Notes: generated from the sequence alone by a model not told the origin. Counted from the first letter of the stretch, positions 17,832-27,834 are shown. The stretch: 64,000 nucleotides of DNA from Fredinandcohnia aciditolerans (GCA_003640645.1 QGHH01000008.1:1-64000); one strand, 5' to 3'. Translations and numbers: made by a program.

Positions 17832-17852
17832 TTAACATCGCCTTCTTTCAAT

Positions 17853-18179
17853 AGGATGTCAAAAAATCGGATGAAAATGACACATCGATATCGGAGCTTC
17901 GACTAAGTGCCGACACGTCCTGTGTCGAACGTCGAAGTCACCACATCGTGTGGAAGCTCGTTGGCTTGCTTTTCCGTTCCTTGGAAAGGAAAAACACCCT
18001 TTCCGGCGTGCGAAGGGGCTCACTGAAGCAATTACTTATGCTCATGTATTAATTGCATACGTTCCGCTACTCAAAGCTGCACTGCCTCGAACTTTCGACG
18101 CACATGGCTTGTTAGTGTCGACAATGCCACAGGAAGTGGCGTTTTTGTCGACGCGGTCCTTTTCATCTTCCTTTTGAAC
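17853..18179. repeat. Dispersed intergenic repeat (MITE-like) between hemH and hemY
   Basis: About 327 bases sharing both ends and scattered blocks with the element at 38097-38366: left end with GATG(T)TCAAAAA(A/G)TCGG...AAAATGACACATCG, right end with AGTGTCGACAA...GTGGCGTTTTT(G/A)TCGACGCGGTCCTTTTCA...TTTGAAC. A nested palindrome GTCGACAA-n-GCCAC-n-GTGGC-n-TTGTCGAC lies at 18117-18152. Short inverted ends (GTTCAAA-like). No transposase; an open frame inside (17950-18177) has no ribosome site. It fills the otherwise short hemH-hemY gap. Confidence 0.8.
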
Positions 18180-18210
18180 ACTCATTTAAATGTAAAAATT
18201 CAGTGACAAT

Positions 18211-19143
18211 TTATTTTTTAAGTTCTTTTAATACAACTGTTGCCAAACAATCGATAAATTCTGGCTTTGAATTTGGCATTTCAGGACGGTAATAACTTAC
18301 ACCTAGTTCTTTTGTAACAACTTTACATTCGTAATCATTGTCATAGAGAACCTCTAAGTGATCTGCTACAAATCCAACTGGAATATAGACAAAAGCTTTG
18401 TAGCCTTTTTCATTGTAAAGGTCTCTAGTTAGGTCTTGAACATCCGGCCCCAACCATGGTTCAGGTGTATTTCCTGCACTTTGCCAGCCTATCTCATAAT
18501 TCTTGATACCTGCTGCTTCAGCAATTAAATCAGCAGTTTCTTGTAACTGACTAGGATAAGGATCGCCAGCAGCGATGATTTTTTCAGGAAGACTATGTGC
18601 TGAAACGATTAATACTGCATTTTCACGTTCTTCTTCTGGCATTGAAGCAAAGACTTGCTTCACCTGCTTTGCCCAGTAATTAATAAACTTAGGCTCTTTA
18701 TACCAACTTTCTACAGAAGTAATTGTTGGGCCCCCAAGCTTTTCTGCCTCTTCTTTCGCGCGGTCATTATAGGCTTTTACACTAAAAGTTGAAAAATGAG
18801 GTGCAAGAACTAAACTCACAGCTTCCTCAATTCCATCCTCTTTCATTTGAGCTACTGCATCTTCAATGAATGGCTCGATATGCTTTAAACCTTGATACAA
18901 TTTAAACTCAATTTCATCTTGTATTTGATTTAAATGCTCTTCAAGTCTTTCACCTTGCTCTGTTGTGATTTTAGCAAGCGGTGAAATTCCGCCAATTGCT
19001 TCATAACGACTACGTAGGTCCTCTAAGCTTTCTGGTGAAGGCTTACGTCCATGACGTATATGCGTATAATAACGTTCAATATCTTCTTCTTTATATGGAG
19101 TACCGTATGCCATTACGAGTAATCCCATTTTCTTTCTTGTCAT
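18211..19143 (-). CDS. hemH: Coproporphyrin III ferrochelatase (HemH / CpfC)
   Basis: Inserts Fe2+ into coproporphyrin III. The 310-residue protein carries [28 protein letters not shown] at the N-terminus, the metal-site His in [13 protein letters not shown] (His about 182), [17 protein letters not shown], and the acidic metal-entry residue in [15 protein letters not shown] (Glu about 263). No C-terminal extension or Fe-S cysteines. The start codon follows GAGGTG, and it begins 17 bases after hemE stops, so the two are co-translated in one message. Confidence 0.96.
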   Translation of the reverse strand: MTRKKMGLLVMAYGTPYKEEDIERYYTHIRHGRKPSPESLEDLRSRYEAIGGISPLAKITTEQGERLEEHLNQIQDEIEFKLYQGLKHIEPFIEDAVAQMKEDGIEEAVSLVLAPHFSTFSVKAYNDRAKEEAEKLGGPTITSVESWYKEPKFINYWAKQVKQVFASMPEEERENAVLIVSAHSLPEKIIAAGDPYPSQLQETADLIAEAAGIKNYEIGWQSAGNTPEPWLGPDVQDLTRDLYNEKGYKAFVYIPVGFVADHLEVLYDNDYECKVVTKELGVSYYRPEMPNSKPEFIDCLATVVLKELKK

Positions 19144-19160
19144 TTAAAACACCTCAGAAG

Positions 19161-20204
19161 CTAGATTAGTTTTTCTTTCGAATATTCATGGATTAATGTA
19201 GTTAGACGCTTAAGTGTCTCTGGTTTAACATCTGGGAAAACGCCATGTCCAAGGTTGAAAATATAACCCGGTTGTTGCATTCCCTGGTCTAGAATTTCTT
19301 TTGCTTTTTCTTCGATGACTTCCCAAGGAGCCAGTAAAATGGCTGGATCAAGATTTCCTTGAACTGCTTTTGTAATTCCAAGTTCTCTTGCATTCATGAT
19401 TGGCAAGCGCCAATCGAGTCCAACAACATCAAGCGGTAAGTCATGCCATTCTAATGCTAAATGGCTTGCTCCAACTCCGAACATGATAAGTGGTACATTC
19501 TCTTCACGAAGTGCAGAAAAGATACGATGCATAACTGGTTTAATGAAATGGCGGTAGTCTGCCACATTTAATGCACCTACCCAAGAGTCAAAAATTTGTA
19601 CAGCTTTTGCACCTGCAGCTATTTGTGACTTCACATAGGTAATCGTCATTTCAGCTAGTTTATCCATAAGAGCAAACCATGCTTCAGGTTGGGCATACAT
19701 GAAAGCCTTCGTTTTATTATAGTTTTTTGAAGGTCCACCTTCAATCATATAGCTTGCTAATGTAAAAGGAGCTCCTGCAAACCCAATCAATGGAACGGAG
19801 AGCTGTTCAGTCGTTAATAGTTTAATTGTATCAAGAACATATGGAACATCTTCTTCAGGATGAATTTCACCAAGCTTTTCAACGTCCTTAACTGAACGGA
19901 TTGGGTTACTGATAACAGGTCCAACTCCTGCTTTGATTTCAACATCTACCCCGAGAGCTGGGAGTGGAGACATAATGTCTTTATATAGAATTGCTGCGTC
20001 CACATCATATTGCTCAACTGGAAGTCTTGTCACATATGCACATAACTCAGGCTGATGTGTAATTTCAAACAGTCCGTATTTTTCTTTAATTTTTCGGTAT
20101 TCTGGCTGGGATCTTCCCGCCTGGCGCATATACCAAACAGGTACATGTTCCGTTTTTTCACCCCTAGCCGCTCTTAACAATGTATCATTAAAACCCTTTT
20201 GCAT
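19161..20204 (-). CDS. hemE: Uroporphyrinogen decarboxylase
   Basis: Removes four acetate carboxyls from uroporphyrinogen III to give coproporphyrinogen III. The 347-residue TIM-barrel protein shows both family signatures: [16 protein letters not shown] (about 22-37, with the substrate-binding Arg) and [17 protein letters not shown] (about 143). The catalytic Asp is in [12 protein letters not shown]. First gene of the hemE-hemH-hemY group; ribosome site AAGGAAGG. Upstream lies another dispersed repeat rather than a clear promoter. Confidence 0.97.
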   Translation of the reverse strand: MQKGFNDTLLRAARGEKTEHVPVWYMRQAGRSQPEYRKIKEKYGLFEITHQPELCAYVTRLPVEQYDVDAAILYKDIMSPLPALGVDVEIKAGVGPVISNPIRSVKDVEKLGEIHPEEDVPYVLDTIKLLTTEQLSVPLIGFAGAPFTLASYMIEGGPSKNYNKTKAFMYAQPEAWFALMDKLAEMTITYVKSQIAAGAKAVQIFDSWVGALNVADYRHFIKPVMHRIFSALREENVPLIMFGVGASHLALEWHDLPLDVVGLDWRLPIMNARELGITKAVQGNLDPAILLAPWEVIEEKAKEILDQGMQQPGYIFNLGHGVFPDVKPETLKRLTTLIHEYSKEKLI

Positions 20205-20276
20205 ATGTATTTACCTTCCTTTCAACATCTTCACACAATAGTCTTTATAATAGCATAAGTAAGTATTAACTTAATC

Positions 20277-20410
20277 AAATACGCCTTGGCGTAATTGCGC
20301 CCAGATTTTTTCGAGCTTGCTCGAAAAGCTACCTTTGAAAATCTGTGGCATCCACCGAAGGCTTTAACTTTATTTAGCCTAGGGTTGAACTCCTAGTTGA
20401 ATTAGTTACT
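20277..20410. repeat. Dispersed palindromic intergenic element upstream of hemE
   Basis: Contains three nested palindromes: ACGCCTTGGCGT (20281-20292); CAGATTTT (20302-20309) with AAAATCTG (20338-20345); and inside this TTTTCGAGC/GCTCGAAAA. I recall nearly the same stretch (TACGCCTTGGCGTAATTGCG, GTGGCATCCACCG, AGGCTTTAACTT) in intergenic regions of many Bacillus genomes, but only one copy is in this window, so dispersal rests on memory. Rest of 20205-20558 shows no gene. Confidence 0.6.
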
Positions 20411-20558
20411 CTAATTACATTCATAACCCACTTATTGAACTACTACTAAATAAAATAAATAGATCATTTCATATCCTCACTTTATCACTATAATTGTTTC
20501 TACTATCCTTGTATACAAAACCGAGGCAAATGTCAAAAATTTGACGAACATTCACGGA

Positions 20559-20589
20559 TAAAGGGTGGTGAAATGAACACCACCCTTTA
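20559..20589 (-). terminator. Terminator of pbpF
   Basis: AAAGGGTGGTG and CACCACCCTTT form a perfect 11-bp stem with an 8-base loop, 8 bases beyond the pbpF stop codon. T-tract after it is weak. Confidence 0.75.
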
Positions 20590-20596
20590 ACATGTT

Positions 20597-22735
20597 TTAT
20601 TTACTGGAGAAAAAGGTAGGCTTAACAACTTGAGATTTTGTTCCTTCTTCTTTCGTCTGGGAGTTAAAAGGGACTACAAAATAAGATGGTATCGAAAATA
20701 TATTTACATTTTCAATCTCAAAGTCCCCACTCCCTCTAACAGAACCCACATATTTTACAGATTTTGAATTCTCCTCATATATTCGATATTCAACCCGTTC
20801 ATCTTCTGCAGGTGTCCATTTTAGGGAAACCGTAAATAATCCAAGTGGTTTAAAGGTCAAGCTAGCTTTAACATCATCAATTTTTGCGAGCCGTATCGGT
20901 GGCTCAAGTTCCTCTACATCCTTTGGAGCCGAAAAAGCAGTTACTTTCTTCAATTCAGATTGATCAAGAATCTTTTTAAAGAGTTTGGTTGGAGATGCAC
21001 TTCCACCTTTTAAATAATGAGTGGCATCTGTAGAATCATAGCCCATCCAAATTGCACCTACCACGGATGGTGTGAATCCGACAAACCAAGCATCCTTTAT
21101 TCCATTTTCTACACCAGGTAAATTGGTTGTCCCAGTTTTCCCTGCAAGTGCACCCTGATAAGTTCCCACCTTTGCAGTACCATTATCGACAACGCCTTCG
21201 AGCATTCTTGTCATATACCAAGCCGTTTGTTTTGAAAAAGCTTCCGTCTCATGTGTTGATGCCTCTCCAATCACTTTTCCTTCACGGTTTACTATTTTGC
21301 TAATAACATGTGGTTCAATCACTTTTCCTCCACGAGCAAAGGCTCGGTAGGCTTTTGCCATTGCAATAGGAGAAATGCCTTCTTTAAGTCCACCTAAAGC
21401 GATTGATAAGCCTTGGTCTGGAATTGTGATACCTGCTTTTGTTAAATATTTTTTAGCTGTATCAATACCAACTCTATCAAGCATCCAAACCGCTGGAGCA
21501 TTTGAAGACTCTACTAAAGCATCATACATAGATATTTCACCTTTATAAATACCTGAATAATTGCTTGGTTCATATTCACCATAGGATAATTTTTTATCAA
21601 CTAACATGGAATAGGGTTCAAATTCATCTTCTTCCAATGCCGGGCCGTAAACTGCCAATGGCTTAATCGTTGATCCTGGTTGTCGTTTAATTACAACGCG
21701 ATTAATGCCTCGACTTACATAGCGTCTACCGCCAATACTAGCTAAAACACCACCTGTATCATTATCTAACAGTACAAATGCACCTTCTACATTTTCATCA
21801 ACACCCGGAAAATTCTTTTGATCCTTAAATAGCTCGAAAGCTGTTTTTTGAATCTCCAAGTGAAGAGGAACAGTAATTGTATATCCACCTCTAAGCAATT
21901 CCTCATTTGATAATTGATAGCGAGTCTTCGCTTCATCAATTACCATGTCGATATAGGTTAATAATGCGGGGTCCCTCTCTACTTCATGGACATTTAGAGA
22001 CAGAGTCTTTCCCTGAACTCTAACAGCTTCCTCTGGCTGTAAAAACCCTCTCTTCTCCATTAAATTAATGACCAAGTCCCGTCTTTGTTTACTTTTTTCA
22101 GGATTTAAGATTGGTGAATAAGTTGATGGTGCTTTCGGTATTGCTGCAAGTAGCGCACCTTCTTCGACCGATAATTCACTTACATTTTTGTTAAAATAAA
22201 ATTTTGATGCAGATTGAATTCCGTATGCACCATGACCAAAATAAATTTGATTTAAATACATTTCTAAAAGCTCTTGTTTGCTGTACTCTTCTTCTAAATT
22301 AATGGCTATGATCAATTCTTTCGTTTTTCGCAAGAATGTTTTTTCATTCGTAAGGAAGACATTTTTGGCGAGCTGCTGCGTAATGGTACTTCCACCTTCT
22401 ACCTTTCCACCGGCAATAATATCTTTATATATTGCTCTGGCAATTGCTTGAAGATCAATACCATGATGTTGATAAAACCGTGTATCTTCTACTGCAACAA
22501 ATGCCTGCTGTACATATTCCGGAATTTCCTTAATCCGTACAATATCCCGATTCTCATAATATAATTTCGTAATAAACTGTCCATCTTCATCAACAAGTTT
22601 TGTTGCTGAGTTCATAACAAGTTTTTTGTCATCAATGACATAGTCACCTGCATATAAGATAAGCAAATACCCACACAATCCAAGGACAAACGAACCTACA
22701 ATAACAAACAATGAGAGGAATAATTTTCTTTTCAT
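20597..22735 (-). CDS. pbpF: Class A penicillin-binding protein PbpF (PBP1A family)
   Basis: Bifunctional peptidoglycan glycosyltransferase/transpeptidase anchored by one N-terminal membrane helix (about 5-28). The GT51 domain has the catalytic Glu in [14 protein letters not shown] (Glu83) plus [12 protein letters not shown] and the [13 protein letters not shown] block; the transpeptidase has [12 protein letters not shown] (nucleophile Ser), the S-x-N box in SSNAPAVW, and AGKTGTT. The 712 residues compare with 714 for B. subtilis PbpF, which with PbpG makes spore wall peptidoglycan. A C-terminal ~90-residue fibronectin-like segment follows. Ribosome site AAGGAGG. Divergent from hmoB, next to hemE as in B. 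subtilis. Confidence 0.95.
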   Translation of the reverse strand: MKRKLFLSLFVIVGSFVLGLCGYLLILYAGDYVIDDKKLVMNSATKLVDEDGQFITKLYYENRDIVRIKEIPEYVQQAFVAVEDTRFYQHHGIDLQAIARAIYKDIIAGGKVEGGSTITQQLAKNVFLTNEKTFLRKTKELIIAINLEEEYSKQELLEMYLNQIYFGHGAYGIQSASKFYFNKNVSELSVEEGALLAAIPKAPSTYSPILNPEKSKQRRDLVINLMEKRGFLQPEEAVRVQGKTLSLNVHEVERDPALLTYIDMVIDEAKTRYQLSNEELLRGGYTITVPLHLEIQKTAFELFKDQKNFPGVDENVEGAFVLLDNDTGGVLASIGGRRYVSRGINRVVIKRQPGSTIKPLAVYGPALEEDEFEPYSMLVDKKLSYGEYEPSNYSGIYKGEISMYDALVESSNAPAVWMLDRVGIDTAKKYLTKAGITIPDQGLSIALGGLKEGISPIAMAKAYRAFARGGKVIEPHVISKIVNREGKVIGEASTHETEAFSKQTAWYMTRMLEGVVDNGTAKVGTYQGALAGKTGTTNLPGVENGIKDAWFVGFTPSVVGAIWMGYDSTDATHYLKGGSASPTKLFKKILDQSELKKVTAFSAPKDVEELEPPIRLAKIDDVKASLTFKPLGLFTVSLKWTPAEDERVEYRIYEENSKSVKYVGSVRGSGDFEIENVNIFSIPSYFVVPFNSQTKEEGTKSQVVKPTFFSSK

Positions 22736-22762
22736 ACTGTGACCTCCTTGGAATAATTAGAA

Positions 22763-22886
22763 GCGGAAGCGATTCGGTCAGCCTCGACAAGCATAAGATA
22801 AGCCGTCAAGAAGGATACAGTTTATCCTTCTTGACGGATTGGCTTATAACTTCAAGGGGCTAGGTGCTGCAGCTAGATATAATTAA
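22763..22886. repeat. Dispersed hairpin element, copy A
   Basis: Begins near GCGGAAGCGATTCGGTCAGC and ends GGTGCTGCAGCTAGATA. The centre is a perfect 15-16 bp hairpin, CCGTCAAGAAGGATA with TATCCTTCTTGACGG (22803-22837), nested in a longer imperfect one (GCATAAG... CTTATAAC). Related to copies at 22959 and 46457; I remember the family (AAGCGCAAGCGCC... GGCGCTGGAGCTAGACA) as very common between Bacillus genes. Confidence 0.75.
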
Positions 22887-22958
22887 TTCAATCTGAGTTG
22901 GTTATGTTATCTTTTAGTATAACTGTAAAAGTTTCTCACTATGTATGCCCTAAAAGAA

Positions 22959-23078
22959 AAGCGCAAAACACCCTGTATTAAGTGACAAGCATAAGACGAG
23001 CGGTGACAGAAGGTAGGTACTCTTTACCTTCAGAGCGATAGACTTAGACCAGAGAGCCGATGGTGCATGAAACTAGAC
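22959..23078. repeat. Dispersed hairpin element, copy B
   Basis: Starts GCGCAAAACACCCTGT, contains GACAAGCATAAGACGAGCGGTGACAG with AAGGTA/TACCTT inner pairing, and ends GGTGCATGAAACTAGACAT just before the hmoB ribosome site. More degenerate than copy A but clearly the same plan. Confidence 0.7.
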
Positions 23079-23098
23079 ATTAATAAAGGAGGAGTTAT

Positions 23099-23605
23099 AT
23101 GAACTTTTATATGGCGTTCGGTACAATTGATTTTTTGATAAAACTCCAGGAAAAGCACAGAAGAGAAAACATGACTGCGTTTTATAATAATGAAACAGCG
23201 ATTCTGCTTCATGAAACAACAAAGAAATCTGTTTTTGCCGCACCACGTAAATATGAAGTCCTCACTGCCATAGGAGAAATTGAGAGTGCAACATTTTCTG
23301 CATTCACATATGTCCCTGTAACAGAGGAAGGTAAACCGTTATTTGAATACAACATCACCCAAATGGGTTCTGTGTTTCAAAACTCTCCAGGATTTATTGC
23401 CTTTCGCTCACTAAGGCCATTAAAAAGTGATACTTATATAGTGGTAAGCTTTTGGGAAAAAGAATCATTTTATTTAGATTGGACCCGGTCAGAAAGCTTT
23501 AAACAACTTGAACAATTCATTCAAAAAACGAAAGCCGGCTTAAACCAAACAATCTTTTCTGGACCTGTTTATACAAAAACTTTTCACTCTATATCAGATG
23601 ATTAA
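23099..23605 (+). CDS. hmoB: Haem-degrading monooxygenase HmoB (YhgC)
   Basis: IsdG-type haem oxygenase that opens the haem ring to free iron. The 168-residue protein has a ~70-residue N-terminal extension and a C-terminal ABM ferredoxin-like domain with SPGFIAFRSLRPLKSDTYIVVSFWE (about 100-124), the pattern of B. subtilis HmoB (166 residues). The Asn-His-Trp style residues of IsdG are only partly recognisable (Trp in FWE and DWTRS). Ribosome site AAAGGAGGAG, 5 bases before ATG. Its place beside the haem synthesis genes and pbpF is conserved in B. subtilis. Confidence 0.88.
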   Translation: MNFYMAFGTIDFLIKLQEKHRRENMTAFYNNETAILLHETTKKSVFAAPRKYEVLTAIGEIESATFSAFTYVPVTEEGKPLFEYNITQMGSVFQNSPGFIAFRSLRPLKSDTYIVVSFWEKESFYLDWTRSESFKQLEQFIQKTKAGLNQTIFSGPVYTKTFHSISDD

Positions 23606-23718
23606 AATTTGTGTTCACTTCTCACACCTAATCCCCAGCGACATATTCTGTAATACAAACATAGGTAAACGTGTAGTTACCTCTGGTTGAATTTTGAATT
23701 AGAAATGGGGGTTTCACA

Positions 23719-25137
23719 ATGTTAGTGGAATTAACAGCCCTGCATTGGATATATGTTTCGTTTATTCTCTTAATCATTGGTTTTATGGTGATGAGGAGGG
23801 ACACATCACTTATTTGTATTCTCGGTATCTTTCTACTTGCCATTACCGCTACTGGATCAATAAGCGCTTCCGTAAGTGGTGTCTTTAATAGCTTTATCTA
23901 CGCAATAACCGAGTTACTCTCAACCATTCTCGTCATATCAATTATTGTTTCGATGAGTAAGTCATTAACTGTTACGGGAATTAATGACATCATGATTGCT
24001 CCTTTTGCAAAACTTATCCGTTCCCCGGCCCTTGCTTATTGGACAATTGGTATTGTCATGATGGTGATTTCATGGTTTTTCTGGCCATCTCCAGCTGTAG
24101 CCCTTATCGGTGCTGTACTTTTACCGGTAGCAATGAGAGTAGGTTTGCCTGCTTTGGGTGTGGCAATGGCAATGAACTTGTTCGGTCACGGTATTGCTTT
24201 GTCCAGTGATTTTATCATTCAAGCCGCTCCAAAACTTACAGCGGACGCTGCTGGTCTTGAAGTGATGGAAGTTGTGAAAGCAAGTATCCCTTTAGTTTTT
24301 GTGATGGGGATTGTAACGACAGTTGTAGCCTACTTTTTACTCCGACGCGATATGCGTAAAGGAACTCTTTCTGTAGGTGGTAAAACTGACTATTCCAATC
24401 CGTTGACTAAGGATCTATCAGAGAAAGAAGAAGAACGTTTAAAAAGCTTACTTTCAACATCCGCAAAACGTTTCTTTGCCATATTAATCCCTATCCTTTT
24501 CGCCCTAGATGTTGTTGCCATGTCTGTCTTAAATCTTTCCGGTGGAGACGCAACAGCACTTGTTGGTGGGACCTCAATCTTTATTCTTCTACTAATCTCA
24601 CTTGTTGCTCATAAAAATGCTGGATTAGAAAAAACAACAACCTATTTAATTGAAGGCTTTCAATTCGGATTCAAAGTATTTGGTCCAGTCATTCCAATCG
24701 CCGCCTTTTTCTATCTCGGAGACTCTGGTTTTGTAAAAATCATTGGCGACTTCTTGCCAGAGTATTCACAGGGAATAGTCAATGACCTCGGGGTTAGTCT
24801 TGCATCAGTTGTACCATTAAACGCCCCAGTCAGTGCGGTAACCTTAACCATAGTTGGTGCAATTACAGGGTTAGATGGTTCAGGATTTTCAGGAATTTCA
24901 TTAGCTGGATCACTTGCCGCTTTGTTTTCATCCGCTCTTGGGGCCGGTGCTGCGACATTAACAGCACTTGGGCAAATCGCAGCAATATGGGTAGGTGGCG
25001 GAACCCTCGTTCCATGGGCACTTATCCCAGCAGCTGCAATATGCGGTGTCGACCCATTTGAACTTGCAAGGAAGAACTTACTTCCAGTAACAATCGGACT
25101 GGTGGTAACAACAATTGTAGCGATGTTTTTAATATAA
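23719..25137 (+). CDS. Putative multi-span permease (ion transporter/GntP-like fold)
   Basis: A 472-residue integral membrane protein with about 11-12 hydrophobic segments, a short hydrophilic loop around residues 215-250, and small-residue-rich re-entrant stretches (SSALGAGAATLTALGQIAAIWVGGGT near 405-430; NLFGHGIALSSDF near 155). This pattern fits IT-superfamily carboxylate/anion permeases, but I do not recognise the exact family. It sits between hmoB and a CitA-type two-component system, so an organic acid substrate is plausible by context only. Ribosome site GGGGG, 8 bases before ATG; its own terminator follows. Confidence 0.6.
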   Translation: MLVELTALHWIYVSFILLIIGFMVMRRDTSLICILGIFLLAITATGSISASVSGVFNSFIYAITELLSTILVISIIVSMSKSLTVTGINDIMIAPFAKLIRSPALAYWTIGIVMMVISWFFWPSPAVALIGAVLLPVAMRVGLPALGVAMAMNLFGHGIALSSDFIIQAAPKLTADAAGLEVMEVVKASIPLVFVMGIVTTVVAYFLLRRDMRKGTLSVGGKTDYSNPLTKDLSEKEEERLKSLLSTSAKRFFAILIPILFALDVVAMSVLNLSGGDATALVGGTSIFILLLISLVAHKNAGLEKTTTYLIEGFQFGFKVFGPVIPIAAFFYLGDSGFVKIIGDFLPEYSQGIVNDLGVSLASVVPLNAPVSAVTLTIVGAITGLDGSGFSGISLAGSLAALFSSALGAGAATLTALGQIAAIWVGGGTLVPWALIPAAAICGVDPFELARKNLLPVTIGLVVTTIVAMFLI

Positions 25138-25146
25138 TCGATCATA

Positions 25147-25180
25147 CAAGAAGCTCTTACAGGATAAGGGCTTCTTTTAC
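25147..25180 (+). terminator. Terminator after the permease gene
   Basis: AAGAAGCTCTTA and TAAGGGCTTCTTTT form an imperfect stem with a T-tract, 10 bases after the stop. Confidence 0.7.
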
Positions 25181-25306
25181 TTTTAATAAATTAGTAATTT
25201 ACAAAAGTTCCAATAAATTTAATGTTATGAATCTACACTATTTTTCGATATAATATTAGTAGATTCTACATATTCTTCCTATATTAATATCATCGGAGAG
25301 AGACGC

Positions 25307-26914
25307 ATGTTAAAGCTCTTTAACATTACTTTGCAAACTAAAATTATCACATTAATACTTTCATTAATTGTGTTTGTGATATCAGTCTTAACAGGAATGT
25401 TTATTTATTATGAAGCAAGAGAAACCAATGAGGACATGCAAAAGCTTTCTTTACAGGCTTCACGTACCCTTTCATTAATACCGGCATTGAAAGATGGTTC
25501 TCATGAAGACTTACAATCTGGTTCGATGGAAGCAATTACACAGCAAATTAGCAACCAAGTTGGGGCTAATTATATTTTTATCGAATATAAGGATGGGCTA
25601 AATTTCTCTTATCCCGAAGTTAGTATCGATCATTCTGCTTTTGATGACGAAAACTTTAAAGCGATTGTTTTTGGCAGCTTTTACACAATCGAAACAAATA
25701 ATCAACTAGGGAATATTTTGTGGGGAAAGGCACCGATTATTTCAGGAGAATCTGGACAACAAATCATTGGTGTTGTAAGTGTTGGTTATTTAAAAAATGA
25801 GATAAAACAAAATATTAAAAAGAAGTTACTGAAAACCTTATTTATTGCGATTATTGTTTTAATCGTTGGCTTATTTGGCGGAGTTCTATTAGCAAGGAGT
25901 ATCCGCAATGACATAATGGGACTTGAACCACATGAAATTGCTTCCTTATATCGAGAAAGGAATGCAATTTTAAAATCGGTAAAAGAAGGAATTCTTGCAA
26001 TTGATAATAAGGGACAGATTACATTACTTAATAAATCGGCAAAACAAATGCTAGGAATTTCAAGTGACAGTATAAATAAACCAATTGCTGAGATTCTGCC
26101 AAACACAAGAATGCTCCGTGTATTAGATACAAATATGGTTGAGACTGATGATGAAATGGTCATCAACAATCGAGTGTTAATTGTGAATCGCATGCCTATT
26201 ATTGAAAATGGCAAAACAGTTGGAGTTGTTTCTAGCTTTAGAGATAAAACAGAAATTAAGAAAATGGTCGATACCTTAACCGAGATTAAAAACTACTCCG
26301 AGGATTTAAGAGCCCAGACTCATGAATTCACAAATAAATTATATGTTTTATCTGGATTACTTCAGTTAAAACAATATGAACAAGCCATTGCTATGATTCA
26401 GGACGAAACAAATCAACTAAACTTTCAAAATGATATTTTGTTTAATCAAATAAAAGATCCTAAACTCCAAGCTATTCTACTTGGAAAAATAGGAAAGGCA
26501 TCTGAAAAGAAGGTTAGTTTGATAATTGATGAAAATAGCTACCTATCTAACCTACCGAACCATATTTCAATTACGGATTGCATCATCATTATTGGAAATC
26601 TGATTGACAATGCAATTGACGAAGTTATGCAAGACGAAGGTGAAGTAACATTTTTCGTAACCGACATCGGAAACGATATTGTCTTCGAAGTTAGTGATAA
26701 TGGCGACGGGATTCCAACTGAAAAAATGTCCCTTCTCTTTGATAAAGGAGTATCCTCTAAAGGTGAAGAAAATAGGGGCTTTGGGCTTTGGAATGTTAAG
26801 ACCGTTGTCGATAAGTTAAATGGTTCAATCGAAATATCAAATGGAAACAAAGGCGGCGCAATTTTTACTGTTTTTCTACCGATAAAAAGTCAGATTAATA
26901 AGGAGGATGACTGA
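25307..26914 (+). CDS. CitA/DcuS/DctS-type sensor histidine kinase
   Basis: Membrane kinase that senses an external carboxylate. Order of parts: membrane helix (about 12-34), extracytoplasmic PAS-like sensor (about 35-170), second helix (about 173-196), cytoplasmic PAS (about 212-320), the CitA/SpoOB-type phosphoacceptor helix LRAQTHEFTNKLYVLSGLLQL with His339, and a HATPase domain with NLIDNAIDE, DNGDGIP and NRGFGLWNVK. Length 535 is typical. Its stop codon overlaps the response-regulator start (TGATG). It lies upstream of tctB-tctA, and systems of this class usually induce the transporter beside them, so it probably controls the tricarboxylate genes here (inference). Confidence 0.93.
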   Translation: MLKLFNITLQTKIITLILSLIVFVISVLTGMFIYYEARETNEDMQKLSLQASRTLSLIPALKDGSHEDLQSGSMEAITQQISNQVGANYIFIEYKDGLNFSYPEVSIDHSAFDDENFKAIVFGSFYTIETNNQLGNILWGKAPIISGESGQQIIGVVSVGYLKNEIKQNIKKKLLKTLFIAIIVLIVGLFGGVLLARSIRNDIMGLEPHEIASLYRERNAILKSVKEGILAIDNKGQITLLNKSAKQMLGISSDSINKPIAEILPNTRMLRVLDTNMVETDDEMVINNRVLIVNRMPIIENGKTVGVVSSFRDKTEIKKMVDTLTEIKNYSEDLRAQTHEFTNKLYVLSGLLQLKQYEQAIAMIQDETNQLNFQNDILFNQIKDPKLQAILLGKIGKASEKKVSLIIDENSYLSNLPNHISITDCIIIIGNLIDNAIDEVMQDEGEVTFFVTDIGNDIVFEVSDNGDGIPTEKMSLLFDKGVSSKGEENRGFGLWNVKTVVDKLNGSIEISNGNKGGAIFTVFLPIKSQINKEDD

Positions 26915-27597
26915 TGATAAATGTACTTATTGCTGAGGATGACTTTAGAGTAGCCTCGATTCATGAACAATTCTTACAAAAAATTAAAGATGTGAATCTG
27001 ATAGGTAAATCCTCAAACGCAAAGGAAACTCTTGATTTGTTAAAAAAACATCACAATATAGACCTACTTTTATTAGATGTTTATATGCCTGATAAAATGG
27101 GTACTGAAATTTTACCTATCATCCGAAATCTGCATCCTGAAGTAGACATCATTATGATAACTGCCGCAACGGAAAAGAAACATTTAGAAGAATCACTCCG
27201 TGGCGGAGTTTTTCATTACCTCATAAAACCTGTAACATTTGAAAAGTTTACGGAAACAATTGAAAAATATATCGAAAAGAAAGAGCTATTAAACAGCAGG
27301 AATGAAGTCGATCAAACTATTGTAGACCACTATTTCGGGGGCAAACAAATACAGCATATTGAAAAGAAAGTACATTATCCAAAAGGTATTGACCCCCTTT
27401 CTCTTGAAAAAGTGCGAGATATTATCGACCAATTAGCTTCAGGAATTACTGCTGAAGAAATGGGTGAACGCATGGGAGCATCCAGAACAACTGCAAGACG
27501 TTACTTAGAGTACCTAGCATCAACTAATGAGGTAATTGCCGAACTTGAATATGGGATTGTTGGTAGGCCAGAACGCAAATATTCAAAACAAAAATGA
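26914..27597 (+). CDS. CitT/DctR-type response regulator
   Basis: Partner of the upstream kinase, translated from an ATG overlapping its stop codon. The 227-residue protein has a receiver domain with acidic pair ED(8-9)D, phosphoacceptor Asp55 in LLLLDVYMPDKMG, Thr in MITAA and Lys in YLIKP, then a C-terminal helix-turn-helix (about 170-220; ITAEEMGERMGASRTTARRYLEYL), the layout of the CitB/DctR class. Expected to bind promoters of the carboxylate uptake genes around it. A strong terminator follows. Confidence 0.93.
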   Translation: MINVLIAEDDFRVASIHEQFLQKIKDVNLIGKSSNAKETLDLLKKHHNIDLLLLDVYMPDKMGTEILPIIRNLHPEVDIIMITAATEKKHLEESLRGGVFHYLIKPVTFEKFTETIEKYIEKKELLNSRNEVDQTIVDHYFGGKQIQHIEKKVHYPKGIDPLSLEKVRDIIDQLASGITAEEMGERMGASRTTARRYLEYLASTNEVIAELEYGIVGRPERKYSKQK

Positions 27598-27608
27598 TCA
27601 CAACGGTT

Positions 27609-27640
27609 AAGCATCTTGAACTCTTTCAAGATGCTTTTTC
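27609..27640 (+). terminator. Terminator of the two-component operon
   Basis: AGCATCTTGAA, CTC, TTTCAAGATGCT then TTTTTC. Confidence 0.88.
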
Positions 27641-27689
27641 GTGAACAAAATGAACAAAAAGAATTTATCGTATTTTATATAACTTATTT

Positions 27690-27703
27690 TGAAAACGGTT
27701 ACA
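27690..27703 (+). promoter_or_regulatory. cre site (CcpA) upstream of tctB-tctA
   Basis: TGAAAACGGTTACA fits TGWAANCGNTNWCA at every position, 131 bases before tctB, in the promoter region. Suggests glucose repression of the transporter. Confidence 0.8.
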
Positions 27704-27834
27704 AATTTGTGTCTGAACTTTTAAAATAGTTATAAGAGTTATATGAGAGAATCCAATCTAGTTTGAGGGGTGTTTAAAAAGGCAAGAAAATGAATCAATA
27801 ATAAAAAAGATTAACAGAAAGGAAGATTATTAAT

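Noticed and set aside
17950-18177. 75-codon frame inside the hemH-hemY spacer
   Set aside because: It lies entirely in the dispersed repeat, has no ribosome site, and the related copy at 38097 does not keep the frame.
24711-25145. 144-codon minus-strand frame opposite the permease gene
   Set aside because: Antisense shadow of a Gly/Ala-rich membrane protein; composition rich in Pro/Ala/Thr and no ribosome site.
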